DNA from: Balamuthia mandrillaris
Taxonomy: Eukaryota > Discosea > Longamoebia > Balamuthiidae
DNA length: 64,000 nt
Reading direction: 5' to 3'
NCBI GenBank assembly: GCA_031835245.1
Contig: JAVKOQ010000019.1
Location: 17,501-81,500 of the forward strand
Shown: positions 23,532 to 34,819 of the stretch, piece after piece
Layout of the letters: every line of letters begins with the position of its first letter
Numbering within the stretch: position 1 is the first letter of the stretch
Notes under the pieces: model-generated
What the model saw: only the letters and a program-made list of their open reading frames with translations
The model's database searches: none
Told to the model about the DNA's origin: nothing
Program-made: the position numbers and the translations under genes

Positions 23532-24994
23532 GAGACGAGACGAGACGGGAGAGCGAGAGGAAGAGAAAGAGATATAAAGAGAGCATACGAATAGGGCGAA
23601 AGCTTTCCGATCCGAAGTTTGGAAACATCTTCGGGACACAACACCATGAACAGCAATGCAAACGGTTGAGTTGCTGTATCAACGCATCCTCCCTTTTAAT
23701 CATTCACAACAAATAATGAATTTCAATAAAAGAGAAGAGAGAGAGAAGAGGAGAGAGAGAGAGAGAGAGAGAGGAAAGAAGTGAAGCAAACAAAAGGAGA
23801 CGAAAGAGTGAAGATGCCTACGTATAAAATCTCCTCCAACAGACGTCTTGTTCCTCGTTCGGCCACATCCTCCGGCAATTCTCGAGGCTGGGCGATGGTC
23901 TCTGCTGAGATAACACATCCTGTCGTTGTTTCTGCCACCAAGCACAATGCATATCCTGAAGAACTGCAACAAAAATGAAAATGTTGTGCGAAAAGAAGAA
24001 TGAAAGAAAGAACTCGAGGGAGACGTACGCTCCAGAGTCTTTGCCTTTGTAGTGATCAGTATAAATAAATACGTTAGGGGTGAAGCGCGTGAGCAAGTCC
24101 TTGGCCCGCTCTACCACCCTATTTGAAAGCTGCGGTGATACTCGCGTCGAATATCTATCATACAAAAGAGACAAAGTGAAGGGAAATTATAGCACGCATA
24201 TCTGGAGGAGAAAGGGAAGAACGCAGGAACAGAGAAAGAAGAGAAGAAAAAGGATACGCGACACCACGAATCCTCTTCACTTTGCCAGGCTCCAACAAGC
24301 GACAGGGCTTCAGCTCCTTTATGATGGGACAGCGAAACTCCACGGCGCCGCCGCCCTCCGGCGGCGCCCCTCGGCCCACGATCTTCAGCTCCAGGTCCTC
24401 CTCTAGCCCAAAGCGAGCCAAGAAGGGCAGCGTGACGGTACGAAAGGTGTCCACCGAGAGGTCAAGCTCGTCGTTGGTGATGCCGCTGAGCCGCGCAAAG
24501 AGGGCCTTCTTGCCAAAGGGAGCGAGGAAGACGAGCGGCTCGAGGAAGTAGCCGATGGCGCGCTCGCGGCCGCAGTCGTGGGAGACCTCCCCGCCGACTA
24601 AGACGCCGGGCTTGAAGGTGACGCTGGTGCCCGTGACATTGATTTTGATGAGGGAGCCGTTTGTGATGTTTTCGATGAGTTTCAAGAAAGACACTTCATA
24701 GTCTGTTTTTTTTTTTTTGGTTTTGATCAACGCATGAATATTGAATAAAAATGTGAGGAAAGAAGCAAGAGAGGAGAGGCTGGAAAAGGAGGAAGAAAGA
24801 GGAGGAACAGAACGAGAAGAAGAAGAAAGGAGGAAAAAGAAAGACGTACCGCGTAAACCAGGATTCTCGTCCGCGGCTCGTATTTCTTTGATCTTGACCG
24901 TTTTTCCGGAAAGCGCGGCACAAACGATGCGCTGACGGAAACTCCTCGCGCCTTGGTAGGTCAGGACGGCCTCCTCTCCTCCCAAGAAGGACAT
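23337..24994 (-). CDS. RCL1: RNA 3'-terminal phosphate cyclase-like protein
   Basis: RCL1 is a nucleolar endonuclease or assembly factor that acts with BMS1 in early 18S rRNA processing. Exon 1 (from the ATG at 24994) encodes TYQGARSFRQRI and IRAADENPGLR, the RTC/RCL signature. After an intron at about 24848 come FLKLIENITNGS, GGEVSHDCGRERAIGYFLEPL, RGAPPEGGGAV and KRIRGVAY. Later exons give STRVSPQLSNRVVERAKDLL, SLVAET-like CLVAETTTG, RRLLEEI, GGCVDTATQPFALLFMVL and RHLKDFFGVTFKV, ending KIS at 23339. The absence of the catalytic His of true cyclases fits RCL1 rather than RTCA. Six or so exons; the introns hold GA repeats (CT on the sense strand). It diverges from UXT across 210 bp. Confidence 0.92.
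23487..23545 (-). repeat. (CT)n microsatellite in RCL1 intron
   Basis: About 22 GA dinucleotides on the plus strand followed by GACGA units; in the sense strand of RCL1 this is a CT tract just inside an intron near the acceptor. A second tract lies at 23750-23772. Confidence 0.9.
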
Positions 24995-25043
24995 TTTCTT
25001 TTCTTTCTTCTTTTTTTCTTTTTTTTTCCTTTGCTCTATTTTT

Positions 25044-25064
25044 GTCGACAAATCATGACGTCAT
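25044..25064 (-). promoter_or_regulatory. GTCGACAAAAA element and CRE-like TGACGTCA, RCL1 side
   Basis: In RCL1 orientation the site reads TTTGTCGACAAAAATAG, 50 bp before the ATG. Next to it, at 25057-25064, lies the perfect palindrome TGACGTCA, the binding site of CREB/ATF-type bZIP factors. Both sit between two divergent genes. Confidence 0.5.
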
Positions 25065-25172
25065 CCTGAAATTGACCTTCTTTGTTGCTCAGATCGTGCT
25101 GCAAATGTGGTGCATGCATTGTAGACTGGTTATGTTGACCATAAATACAGCTCATCTGGTGCTGAAAGTAGT

Positions 25173-25183
25173 GTCGACAACAT
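25173..25183 (+). promoter_or_regulatory. GTCGACAACA element, UXT side
   Basis: GTCGACAACATTTCC begins 32 bp before the UXT ATG. The divergent promoter therefore carries one copy per gene, each reading towards its own gene. Confidence 0.5.
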
Positions 25184-25204
25184 TTCCAACAACACACAAG
25201 AAAG

Positions 25205-26075
25205 ATGACGATAGAGGAAGTGGAAGAAGAAGCGGAAGGCCCGGCCATCGACTGGGAGGCCGAAACACTCAAGGCGGAGCGGCATGAAAAGGTCAAGGAA
25301 TACACCCAGTTCATCAAAGAACGTTTGGAAGTGGACCTTCACCGGCTGCTTGCCCAGCGAAACAAGATCCAACAGCAGCGCGCCCAGTAGTGCGTTTTTT
25401 TTTTTGATGCCCTTCGTCTTCTGCTTTCTCTTTTTTGCCCGCTGTTGTCATGGTCAACTTACTCTTCCCCGAAAAAACAAAACCAAAGTTTGCAACTGGG
25501 CGATAACCTGCGGCTGATCAAAGACAACAACCTCAAGGAGCTCAAAACGATGACCAACCTTGGCTCTGACTTTTTTGTACAAACAAGAGTGTAGGCCTTT
25601 CCTCCTCCCTTCCTTCCTTCTTTCTTTTGCTTTCCTCACTCGTTCAATCCAATGTTTTGTTTGTTTGTTGCTCACCTGAAAGTTGAAACGCTATCTTCCT
25701 AGGCCTGACTGCTCCAAGGTGTGCGTGAACGTAGGCCTTGGCTTCCATGTGGAGTACACGTTGGATGAGGCGCTTGCATTCATCGACGCCAGAGAAAAAG
25801 ACCTCAACGAGTGAGCAACCTCTCCTTTGTCGTTTTCGTTTGTTTTTTGGCTTTGGTGTAACTGTATATGTCTGTTTGTTTGTCGTTGTCACAGAGAAGC
25901 ACAAGCCCTGACACGAAGGTGCGATGCCATCAATGAACGTATAAGACTGGTACAGTAGTTTAGTCGTGTTTCTCTTATCGATGTTGTTGTTGACTTGAAA
26001 GATGAAAACAAAAAACAGATGTATCAAGGCATAGCACAACTGTTGGAGCTGGATGAAGAGGCGGCTAGAGGTTAA
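25205..26075 (+). CDS. UXT: UXT-like prefoldin alpha subunit
   Basis: UXT is an alpha-class prefoldin that works in the R2TP/prefoldin-like (URI1) chaperone complex and binds transcription factors. Five exons join in phase. Exon 1 (25205 to about 25391) gives KVKEYTQFIKERLEVDLHRLL. The next give LGDNLRLIKDN, ELKTMTNLGSDFFVQTRV, then CVNVGLGFHVEYTLDEALAFIDAREKDLNE, then EAQALTRRCDAINERIRL, and last MYQGIAQLLELDEEAARG. The KTMxxLGxxFFVQ and VGxGFxVExTLxEAxxFI blocks are the family hallmarks: two beta hairpins between coiled-coil arms. The total, about 150 residues, is normal. It ends 127 bp from the convergent chromodomain gene. Confidence 0.9.
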
Positions 26076-26202
26076 ACATTTCTTGTTTTTTCTTTCTGTT
26101 GTTTATAACATTTCTTTCTGCCCTTCGCCCTGCCCTTCTTCTTCTTTTGTTCCTACTTGCTCTTGTTTTTATACAGAGTAGACGAGCTGTTTTCGCGTTC
26201 TT

Positions 26203-26658
26203 TCAGGAAGAAGAGCCCTGGCCAGCTTTCCTTTCATACTCCTCCACGAGTTTTCTGCAGTGCTTGAGATGCTCCTCGGGTTCCCAAGTGTTTTGAGAAG
26301 CGGGGTATCCCTTCCATTTGACCTTGTAGTACACCTCCACCCTCTTTCCAACTATTTCCTCCACTTCATAGTCCTTCTCCTGTCGCTCAGCTGTCGTGCC
26401 CACCACCTTTTTGGTTTTGCTTGCAGCCTTGGCTGCTGCTTTGCGCGTAGGAGTGGTGCTGCGAGCTCGTCTCCTCTCTTTGTTGGTGGTGGTGGTTGTG
26501 GCAGGTCTGCCACGCCCACGTTTTGCTGTTGGTTCTTTGCCATTGACTGCAGAGGTCTTGGCTTTTCGTTTCTTGGTGGGCGAGGCTTGAGCTTCCACAA
26601 AGGTAAGCTTCTCTGGTGGTTTGCTTTCACGGGTGGAGTGACGACGAGGAGAAGACAT
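26203..26658 (-). CDS. Chromodomain protein with AT-hook
   Basis: A single-exon protein of 151 residues. The first 95 residues are basic, with an AT-hook-like KRGRGRP motif (about 46-52) and Lys/Ala-rich tracts like linker histones. The C-terminal chromodomain (about 97-145) reads DYEVEEIVGKRV, YYKVKWKGY and NTWEPEEHL, with the three aromatic cage positions (Y, W, W) kept, so it should bind methyl-lysine on histone H3. There is no chromoshadow domain, so it is not a classic HP1. A GTCGAACATAAAAG sequence about 95 bp upstream resembles the promoter element of neighbouring genes. Confidence 0.9.
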   Translation of the reverse strand: MSSPRRHSTRESKPPEKLTFVEAQASPTKKRKAKTSAVNGKEPTAKRGRGRPATTTTTNKERRRARSTTPTRKAAAKAASKTKKVVGTTAERQEKDYEVEEIVGKRVEVYYKVKWKGYPASQNTWEPEEHLKHCRKLVEEYERKAGQGSSS

Positions 26659-27189
26659 GTCTCTGTTGCTACCTTCTTTGTTGTGCCGTTTTTCCTTTAG
26701 TTTTTTTTTACCGTTTTTTAACGGATTAATGATTGTTTAACACTTTCCTTTTATGTTCGACGACCTACGTGGCATTGTTTAACTTTACTTTTTTTGTTGA
26801 TAGTAACTTTCAGTTTTGATTTTGGTTTTCTTTTATTTATTTTATTGTTTATTTGTTTTAAATAAAAAAGATGATATATAGTGTTAACAAATATCCAAAG
26901 AAAAAAAATGACATAAATTTATAAAACTGTATAAATTTCTGTGTGAAAAAAAAAAAGACAAAAGGATTTAAAAATGTTTTAAAACAAAACAAAAAAAGAA
27001 AAAAAAGAAATAAATAACAAAAAGAAATAAAACAATAAAGAAATAAAACACAGTAATAAAGAATGAATGAATAAATAAAAAAGAATTAAACTAAAAAGAA
27101 AGAAATGGAAGAATGGAAAGAATAGAAAACAAGAAACAAGAAAATAGCTAACATGTTAACAAACAAAACAGAGGGAACAAGAAAATAAA

Positions 27190-27227
<38 letters not shown>

Positions 27228-27274
27228 AAGAAAGAAAGAAAGCAATTTGCTTTTTATTCACAGTTATTAGTATT
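26659..27274. other. AT-rich intergenic stretch with (GA)n
   Basis: No coding content. The sequence is a run of T-rich then A-rich low complexity with AATAAA-like words and a GA tract at about 27196-27242. It separates the start of the chromodomain gene from the 3' end of the FAM192A-like gene and probably holds its terminator signals. Confidence 0.6.
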
Positions 27275-28112
27275 CTACAAGCTGAAAGTCCTCTTCTTCT
27301 TCTTCTTCTTCTTCTTCTTCTTCTTCATCATCTTATTATCTTTCTTTTCTTTTGCTTTCTCTTTTTGTGAATGTTGAGTCCTATAATCTTTGTTTCCTTG
27401 TTTCTCTTCTTTTTGTTGTACTTTATCATCACCCTCATTGTCACTGCTGTCCTCCTCTGACCATTCCTCCTCTCCATTCTGTTCTCTCAATGCTCGCAGC
27501 TGCTCTTTCAACATCCGTAGCTCCTCCGTGTCATCTTCACTCTCCTCCACACTCACTCGCGCCTTTTTCTTCTGCGTATCTTCTTCTTTCTTTTCCTCTT
27601 TTCCTGTTTCTTCTTTCTTTTTCTTCTTAGCAACAATGACGAACGGAAGCTTGCGTTTGCCGTTTTTCTTCTTCGATGTGTTGTTGGTTGGTGTTCTGTC
27701 CACAGCGATCACGACGGGTGCCTCTCGCTCCACTACGACCGAGTCTCTCGCTCGTTGGAAGGAGGAGAGCTCCTCCCGGATCAGCCGTTCTTGTTCCTTT
27801 TGCTGTTCTGTCAGTTTAGACTGATATTCTTGCAAAAAGGCTACTTCATCCTCATCAAGAGCGCGTGGAGGTCCTTTTAAAAAGCGCACAAAAACGACCA
27901 TCAGAAAGAGAGAGAACCACACATCAAAAATAAAGAAGAAAACACTCACGAAATTTAAATCGTTCTTTGAACTCTTCGTCGGCTTTGTTTCGGTTCTCTT
28001 GGAGCTGCTCGTAGAGAGGGCGTGCCGGTTCTGTGGGTGCGAGGTACTCGTAGCGACCGCCTTGTGCCCTCCTCTCCTCCAACTCTTTCTCCGAGATGAA
28101 GCGGTCCGCCAT
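27275..28112 (-). CDS. FAM192A/PIP30 (NIP30-domain) protein
   Basis: Two exons joined in phase at about 27955/27871. The N-terminal domain reads DRFISEKELEERRA, RPLYEQLQENRNKADEEFKERFKFR and, after the intron, ALDEDEVAFLQEY. This matches the NIP30 domain of FAM192A/PIP30, which in animals binds the proteasome activator PA28γ, and of the yeast splicing factor Fyv6. The rest (about 150 residues) is Lys/Glu-rich, low complexity, and ends in a poly-lysine tract, a likely nuclear signal. A GTCGACAAATAAAA element lies 52 bp before the ATG. Confidence 0.85.
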
Positions 28113-28163
28113 CTCTCTCTCTTCTTTCTTTTTCTTTTTCTTTTCTTTGCCTTCGTTTTATTT

Positions 28164-28172
28164 GTCGACATT
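28164..28172 (-). promoter_or_regulatory. GTCGACAAATAAAA element, FAM192A-like gene
   Basis: The GTCGAC core is at 28164-28169. In gene orientation it is followed by AAATAAAACG, 52 bp before the ATG, the same spacing as for RCL1 and the E4 ligase gene. Confidence 0.5.
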
Positions 28173-28274
28173 TTCAAGCGATTGATTATTCGATATTATC
28201 ATCGTCTATCGATAGATTATTGCCACAAAAATAAACAGAAAAATAATTTTGTAAATTATAGGTTTCGCTTTTTT

Positions 28275-31200
28275 TTATATTCGTTTCTCGTCTTGCTCTC
28301 TTTCTTTTTCTTTTTCTTCGTCTTGTTCCTCTTCCATCATGCTTGCAGTAGTCGTGGAACTACTGCCCAAGAAGGAAGACTCTGTTTTCTTCTTGCCTTT
28401 GGTTGCTTGTCTGAATTGTGCAATTCTTTCTCGGAGTTCATCATCTATTTTTTGTGCGTTGTGTGTGAACAAACAGAGAGAGAAAAAAGGGTTGAGAAAC
28501 AAGGGAAGAAACCGCAAGGAAAGAAACGACAAGAAAGAGGGAGAGGAGAGAGAAGACGTACTTGGTTGAAGCATGTCCAAGGAGAGAGGTGCACGTGTGA
28601 AAGGATTGGTGCCGTCGCTTAACAAGTGACGAGCGATGGTGGGCCGGTCCACCACGTGACCGCTCGGCAAAGTCACTGGGTCCGTCATCAACGCACAAGT
28701 TATCGGATCTATTCATTTTTTTTTTGTTTTTTTTTTTGTTTAAAATGGTCGTAAGGAAAGAATATTGGAAAAAAAAAAAGAAGAAAGGAGAGAACAAACC
28801 TAAAAACTCATCGGGTATTTCGCCCATGTCGCTTTCCATGTCCTCTTCTTCTACTTTACATGCTGCTGCCTCTTCTATGAACGCTTCAAACTCACGTAAT
28901 GCTCCCTTTGAAAAATCAAACAAAAAGGAAACAAATAAGAAAAAAAAAAGAACTGACAAGAGAGAATGAACAAATCACAAGAAGGAAAGCAACGAGAAGA
29001 GGAAGGAACCTGAGCAACAATGTGTTGTTCGGAGAGCAATTGCATCACACGCCTAAAGTTGGATTCGGTGAAAGAGCGGCCGTCACGAGCAACCGCCTCT
29101 TTGAAGTTGGGGTGGCGCGCAAAATGCAGATACACCTCCACAATTTGTTTCAACCATTGTTTTGGTGTAAAGTTGTACTTTTTTGGATCCCAAATCTGGT
29201 TTTGGTGTAAAAGGAGAAAAAAAAAAGAGGTGAGAAGAGGAAGAAGTGAGAAGAGGAAGAAATGAAAAATAATTCAGGAAAAGTAGAGTCTCAGAAAGAC
29301 TAATCATAAAGACTCACGACAAAAAGGACTTTAAAGTCGTTTTTTGTATAAATCGTCGTTTTTGCGTTTTGTTCATCCACAACCCCAAAAAAGAAAAAGT
29401 GCAAAAAAAAAAAGGGGCTCACCTGAAGCTGTTGACTTTGAGGACTCGAAAGCTCCACAATGTAATAGTTGAGCATAACCGCAATGCGGTCGATCATCTC
29501 CGGCCGGAGAAAAGTGGTGGGAGCGTGCTCGCTGAGATACTGCAACAGGATTAGCGTCTCGTTGGCCAACACTCCAAAAGTGGAAGTATAGCTCTCGTTG
29601 TTGGAGTGCTGTTCCTCCCGCTCCCTTCTTCGCTCCTCGGATTGAGCCTCCCATTGCGTGCGGTCCTGCATCTCCTGTTCGATTTCGTGGATTTCGCCTA
29701 GTTTCTTCAATACCTCGTCCAAAAGAAATGTCGCGTCGTTGATCAGCATATTCACAAAACGAAGGAATAAATCTTCATCCCTAAAGTTTAAAATATATGT
29801 TCAGAACATAGATAAAAAATGAAAAAATAACACAACCGACAAGACAAAAAACAGGAAGAAAAAGCGTACTCGCTGGTTTCTTCGATGGAATTGTCGTATT
29901 GAGGCAACGTTCTAAGATACTTTAGCAACAACGCAATGTGCCTTCGCACAAAGAACTTGTCATAAAATTGTGCATGTCCTATTTGCCATTTGTTAGCAAA
30001 AAAGTTTTAATGAAAAAGGAGGTGAAGTAACGTACGGCCAGTTATCTCTATGTCAACGTAAAGTCGAATGAGAGAAGGAATGAGATACTTTTGAGCAAGA
30101 GGGTTGGAGTTGAGTTCCGTGAACACAAATGGTAAAGCAGGAGGACGAGAATAGCCCCGACGAAACTCGTCACGATCCGCATCAGGAGAGAACTCGTAGA
30201 GTACTTCTACCAATTTGGAGCGCAGATAAGGATTCTTAACGTGTTCTGAACTGCCCAAAAACAGAACGAGAAAGCCCACCAGAGAATTGGCAGCCAGAGA
30301 AGTGGAGATGGATTCAGGACTGAACCTACAAATACGCACACAAAAAAGCAATTAGTAACATGAGAGAGAAGGGAAAGGATAGAATAGAACTGCAAGAGAG
30401 CTGGCTTCGTACTTGAAAACAAATAAGACGAACTCAATCATGTCCTCCACTACAAACTGCGGTAAGGCCCGAAATACCATCGATGGTGAAGAAAGCGGTA
30501 ATCTGTTACAAGAATAGCGTTTAATATCTTATGAGAGAGAGAGAGAGAGAGAGAGAAGAGGGGGAGGGAAGAATGGTGTAAAAATGTAACAACACTAAAC
30601 GGATTCTCCAATAAAAAACTCAAAATTTCTAGCAGAGTAAAGTCCTACAAAGGGATCTTACGTAGTGTTGTGTTGTTATAATCCACAAGCGTAACACAAG
30701 GAGCAAGGAACTCGCATACATGTACGCAGGTTCTCTCCAAGTGCTTATAACGTGGATACGAAAGAGGGAGGGAAAACTAGTGGAAATGGAAAAAAAGGCA
30801 TACCCTCGTTGTTCAGGGTCTACGAGATGCATCAACCACTTGGCAGAAAAAGCATAAAAGTTGAGGGCGGATTGTAATAGCTCAGGATCTAACAATTGCG
30901 CATCCATACAAAACTTGCCGCCCAACATAGCCTTCACTTGGGACTTTAACCTAGCCAACGAGGCATCCATTGCAGACGACTGAGGAGACTGGGACAACAT
31001 TGAAATCAAATGTTAGGCGCCTTGAAAAACAAAAGAAATAAGAGACCTGGGTGAGGAAGAACTTACGCCGGCCCATTGAGAACGAGTGTTTTGTAAGTTG
31101 TGCATTTTCTTGTGCAAACGGGCCAACATTTGGTTGTACTGTTGGTAAAGGGTGCAAGTCTTGACCAAGCCAACATGCAGTGCATAATGTGTAAGGAAGA

Positions 31201-31984
31201 AAATTTCCGTTACGAACCCAAATGACTGGGTGGCGGATGATAGAGAAGAGGAAGATGAGGAAGACGAAAGAGGTGATGAAGGAGATGTAGCAGGAGATGT
31301 AGAAGGAGAAGAAGATTCAGAAAAAGAGGCCGCTCCTGCTGCCTCGCTGCTGCCTTCTCCTTGCTTTGCACCTCCGCCTTCTTCCTCCAACCACCGTGCA
31401 ATCTCTTCGGAGGAGGCAGCAAGTTTTGTTTCTTTGGAAACATCCACACGAGTTGTTCGTACAAAATACGTTGGATCTATGATTTTGAGCTGAATACGAA
31501 GAGCAATGAAAATTGATTGAGCTGAATGTGTCTTTAAAGAATAAAAGGAAAGAAAGTAAAGAAACCTTTGGTGAATTAAGATCAGCGAAAGGGGAACAGA
31601 GTTTCAAAAAAGTTGAATTGGCATTCAGAAGAAAACCCTCTGAGGAGGCCAGGCTTCTATCCATATGCATCTTGGTACGTTCGCGATTGGAGCGAAGTAT
31701 TTGAGCGAACCATTCTAAAGTACGTTCGCGGGTGGCCATGTTTTTGAGTAGGCTTAAAGACAATTCATGCAACATTTCCTACATTATCAGTGCTTATGTT
31801 AGCGGAAAGAAGAAAGAAAGAGCCAAGTGGGGAGACGGGATGGGTTACATGATAGCCATGCAATTGCACACGAAGTGAAGAAATAACATTTTCGAGAGTT
31901 GGGCGAGTGGTTGCCAGTGGATCGGGGAAAAAATGAGAAACAGTTCCTGGCTGTTGGAACAACGTGAGCCTCAAAGAGAGGATT

Positions 31985-32028
<44 letters not shown>

Positions 32029-34049
32029 CGCATCAGGAAAAGTATTGATTTTAAAGAAAGGACCAAGGAAAGTTCTCAATTCCACATCTTTGCCATGTGA
32101 TATGTCGGATATATTCCAGTTTTGCATTTCTGGCATCTTTTGATACAAAACCAAGTGAAATGGTTAGAAACAACAAAAAAACAAACTTTTCTTCACATAC
32201 CAATTTACCAACACTGCTTATTCCAGCAAGACGCACCAATACCTGCAAGACAGCGATTAAGCGTTAAACTCGATCTAGAGAAATAACACAAACGAAACGA
32301 GAGAGACGTACTCTAATGGCTTCCATGTGAGGATCCATGATTGTTGCTCTAGAGGCCACATTCCATAACTCAATGAATATAGGACGGAATATCTGCCCAA
32401 AATAAGCTGTTAGGTTTAAAATTAAGCATGGAAAAGACAAAAGGGGGTGATACTTGGTGAAGGCCATCCGACTCAAACTGCTTCACAAGCTCAGTAAGAA
32501 GACCTTGTGGTATTTCCATTTCAGAACCAGGAAGAGCTTCCAAGTAGCGCAACAATTGTATTGAGGGATGCGTTCTACACGAATAGGTTTTACAATAAGA
32601 ACCATGAACAGTGTTTTCAATGACGAAAGGAGGAGAAAGTACGTAGAAACAGGCGTATGAAAGGAAATTCCTTGAAGATGAAGACCTGCTTGTGTAGCTA
32701 TGGACCGCTTCACCGTCGAAAGTACTTCATCGGGTAAATTTTTCTTTATATATATATATATATATAAGATAGGATAGTTATTTCAAAAACAAAGAAATGA
32801 TGAGAGAGAGAGAGGAGTACCACTAAATAATGGTCCTGAGCTCGCACAAAGCAATCGATGAGGTAGGGTAACACCTCCTCCGTGTTCATTGCTGGCAGCA
32901 CTTCCAGGAGAATGGAGTCGATGTGGTCTACTCCCAACAAAAAGTTTGATTGGCCGTTGCTTTCTAACTCAGAAGCCAGATTGGGCAAGACATGGACTTT
33001 TGGCGAAGTGGGTCGCAGAGAACCGAGTGCTCGCTTTCGCCGCTATGATGGGTTTATGGTTAACAAAGAAACAAGAAAGTGGTCTTTTCTCGCGTTGTTG
33101 CATGCGCGTAACTCTCTCTAACTGTTATTCTCTCCCAGTTCTCTCCGTCTCGTTTTACGAGGAATAGGTACCTCCAAAGAAGCCTTCTCTGCTTCTGTCA
33201 GTGCCACCGCAAAGACGAACGTAAGAAACGTGTGGATCCGTTTCTCTACAGGTACCTCGGTTTTGGCCTTGATTTTGGTGTCCTTCTTCCCAGATGAGGC
33301 GTCTCCTTGCACCACCTTCTCCTTTCCCTTTCTACTCTTATCATCTGTTGTTGTTGTTTTTGTTGTTATTGCAGCAGTCTCTGTTTTCTGCTGTTGTTGT
33401 TGCTCTCCTCTCTGCAAAGCTGAACGATGGTCCGTCTCTAGCTTTCTCCTCTTCTGCTCAGACATGGTTTGGTCTTGTTGTGCTTCTACAACAGAAGAAG
33501 AAGAAGAAGAAGCAGCAGCAACAGAGGCACCCCCAAAGTGTCGCAGCCTTCTCTGTCGAATGTCCTCAAGGTCCGCAGCGCTTGGTTCGGCTGACGACGA
33601 CAAGCGATCGTTTGTCAGTGAAGAAGAAAATGGGGTGTGGGCGCCTCTGCTCCTCTAAACGAACCAAAGAGAGAGAGAGAGAGAGAGAGAGAAAAAGAAA
33701 TCGAACGTCACTGCGAGCGTTTGTTTGCAAAAAGAAATAAACTCCTACGGCATCGATTGTCGATGATTCGTTGTCACACTCTCCTCCACGAAAAGCGGAG
33801 CAAACAAAACACTCCTCAACAAACGCACAAACATACAAACTAACAAACCTTGTGCAACCAATAGGCCACCAAAGCAACCAACCCCAGCGCCAAAAGAACG
33901 TCGTAGCGACGCAGAGCGGCCACAAGCCCTGCCAGCCCCCCTACGCCTTCTCCTCCAACGTCCGCCGCACCACCACCACCACCATTTTGCTCGTCCGCCA
34001 TGGGGCTCGCCTCAAAGGGGTTCCTCCCTTCGAAGCCCTCGTCCTCCAT
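28275..34049 (-). CDS. UBE4: U-box ubiquitin conjugation factor E4 (UBE4/UFD2)
   Basis: E4 factors extend ubiquitin chains, handing substrates to Cdc48 and the proteasome. The C-terminal exons give [28 protein letters not shown] and [13 protein letters not shown]: a complete U-box, ending at 28275. Upstream exons match the Ufd2 core: [22 protein letters not shown]-region [59 protein letters not shown] and [19 protein letters not shown]. The first core exon (from 33654) carries [15 protein letters not shown], like the animal UBE4B N-terminus, and splices in phase (33166/33045). It has no in-frame ATG; the best upstream exon (33849-34049, phase 0) adds 67 residues with one membrane span (about 44-65). 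If that exon is a separate gene, it encodes a 69-residue membrane protein (stop at 33840). About 15 exons, introns with GA tracts. Confidence 0.82.
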
Positions 34050-34108
34050 GATTGATCCCCCCACAAGTTTGTCGTTGCTTCTCCCCCCTCTTTTTTTTTC
34101 TTTTTTAT

Positions 34109-34119
34109 GTCGACAAATA
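34109..34119 (-). promoter_or_regulatory. GTCGACATAAAA element before the E4/membrane exon
   Basis: In gene orientation TTTGTCGACATAAAAAAG starts 60 bp before the ATG at 34049. No such element precedes the first E4 core exon at 33654, which argues that transcription starts here. Confidence 0.5.
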
Positions 34120-34375
34120 ATGCTGCTTGTCGGCAACAAACGGAATTTGTAAACCTTTTATGGATACCTATTACCCTTTCTCTCCAACATAATAGAGTTA
34201 CCTGTCTTTCCTACACCAATTATAGTAATTTGAAAATAATTTCTATGACCAACCTAATATTTTTCAGATTTTTTCATGGAGCACCACTGCAGTTGGACGT
34301 GTGCTCAAATGAAGCAGCATTTGTGCCCGATTATGTAATAAGTTACAAACAAAACAAAGAGAGAGGGAAGAAGGC

Positions 34376-34775
34376 TCAAGAGGAGGAAGTCGACGCCGCC
34401 AAGACGCCTTGAGAGCCTAGAGAGGAGAGAGCATCCATGTTGATGGGTCCCCTCTGGAAACGGGGCAGCGGTTGGGCAGAAGGCGGCAGCTCGGTGGCTT
34501 GAGAGCAAAAACAAAGTTTGGGATTCCATCAGCCCAACTCAGCGAAAAAAAAAAGAAGACTAAAGAACCACAAGAGAAGAAGAAAAGACCAACATGAAGA
34601 CAAGAACAAGAACAAAGCACACAGAGTGGGGGAAAGCTGGTAAAAGTGTAATATACCTCCCAATTGTCGCTTTCGTTCCATCTTTTGATAGCCTTTGTCC
34701 ACTTCCATGCCTTGTTTTTCCGGTACAGCAGTCGACTCATGGCACTGCTTCATTCTCTGTTGGTGTGAAGACCGC

Positions 34776-34819
<44 letters not shown>

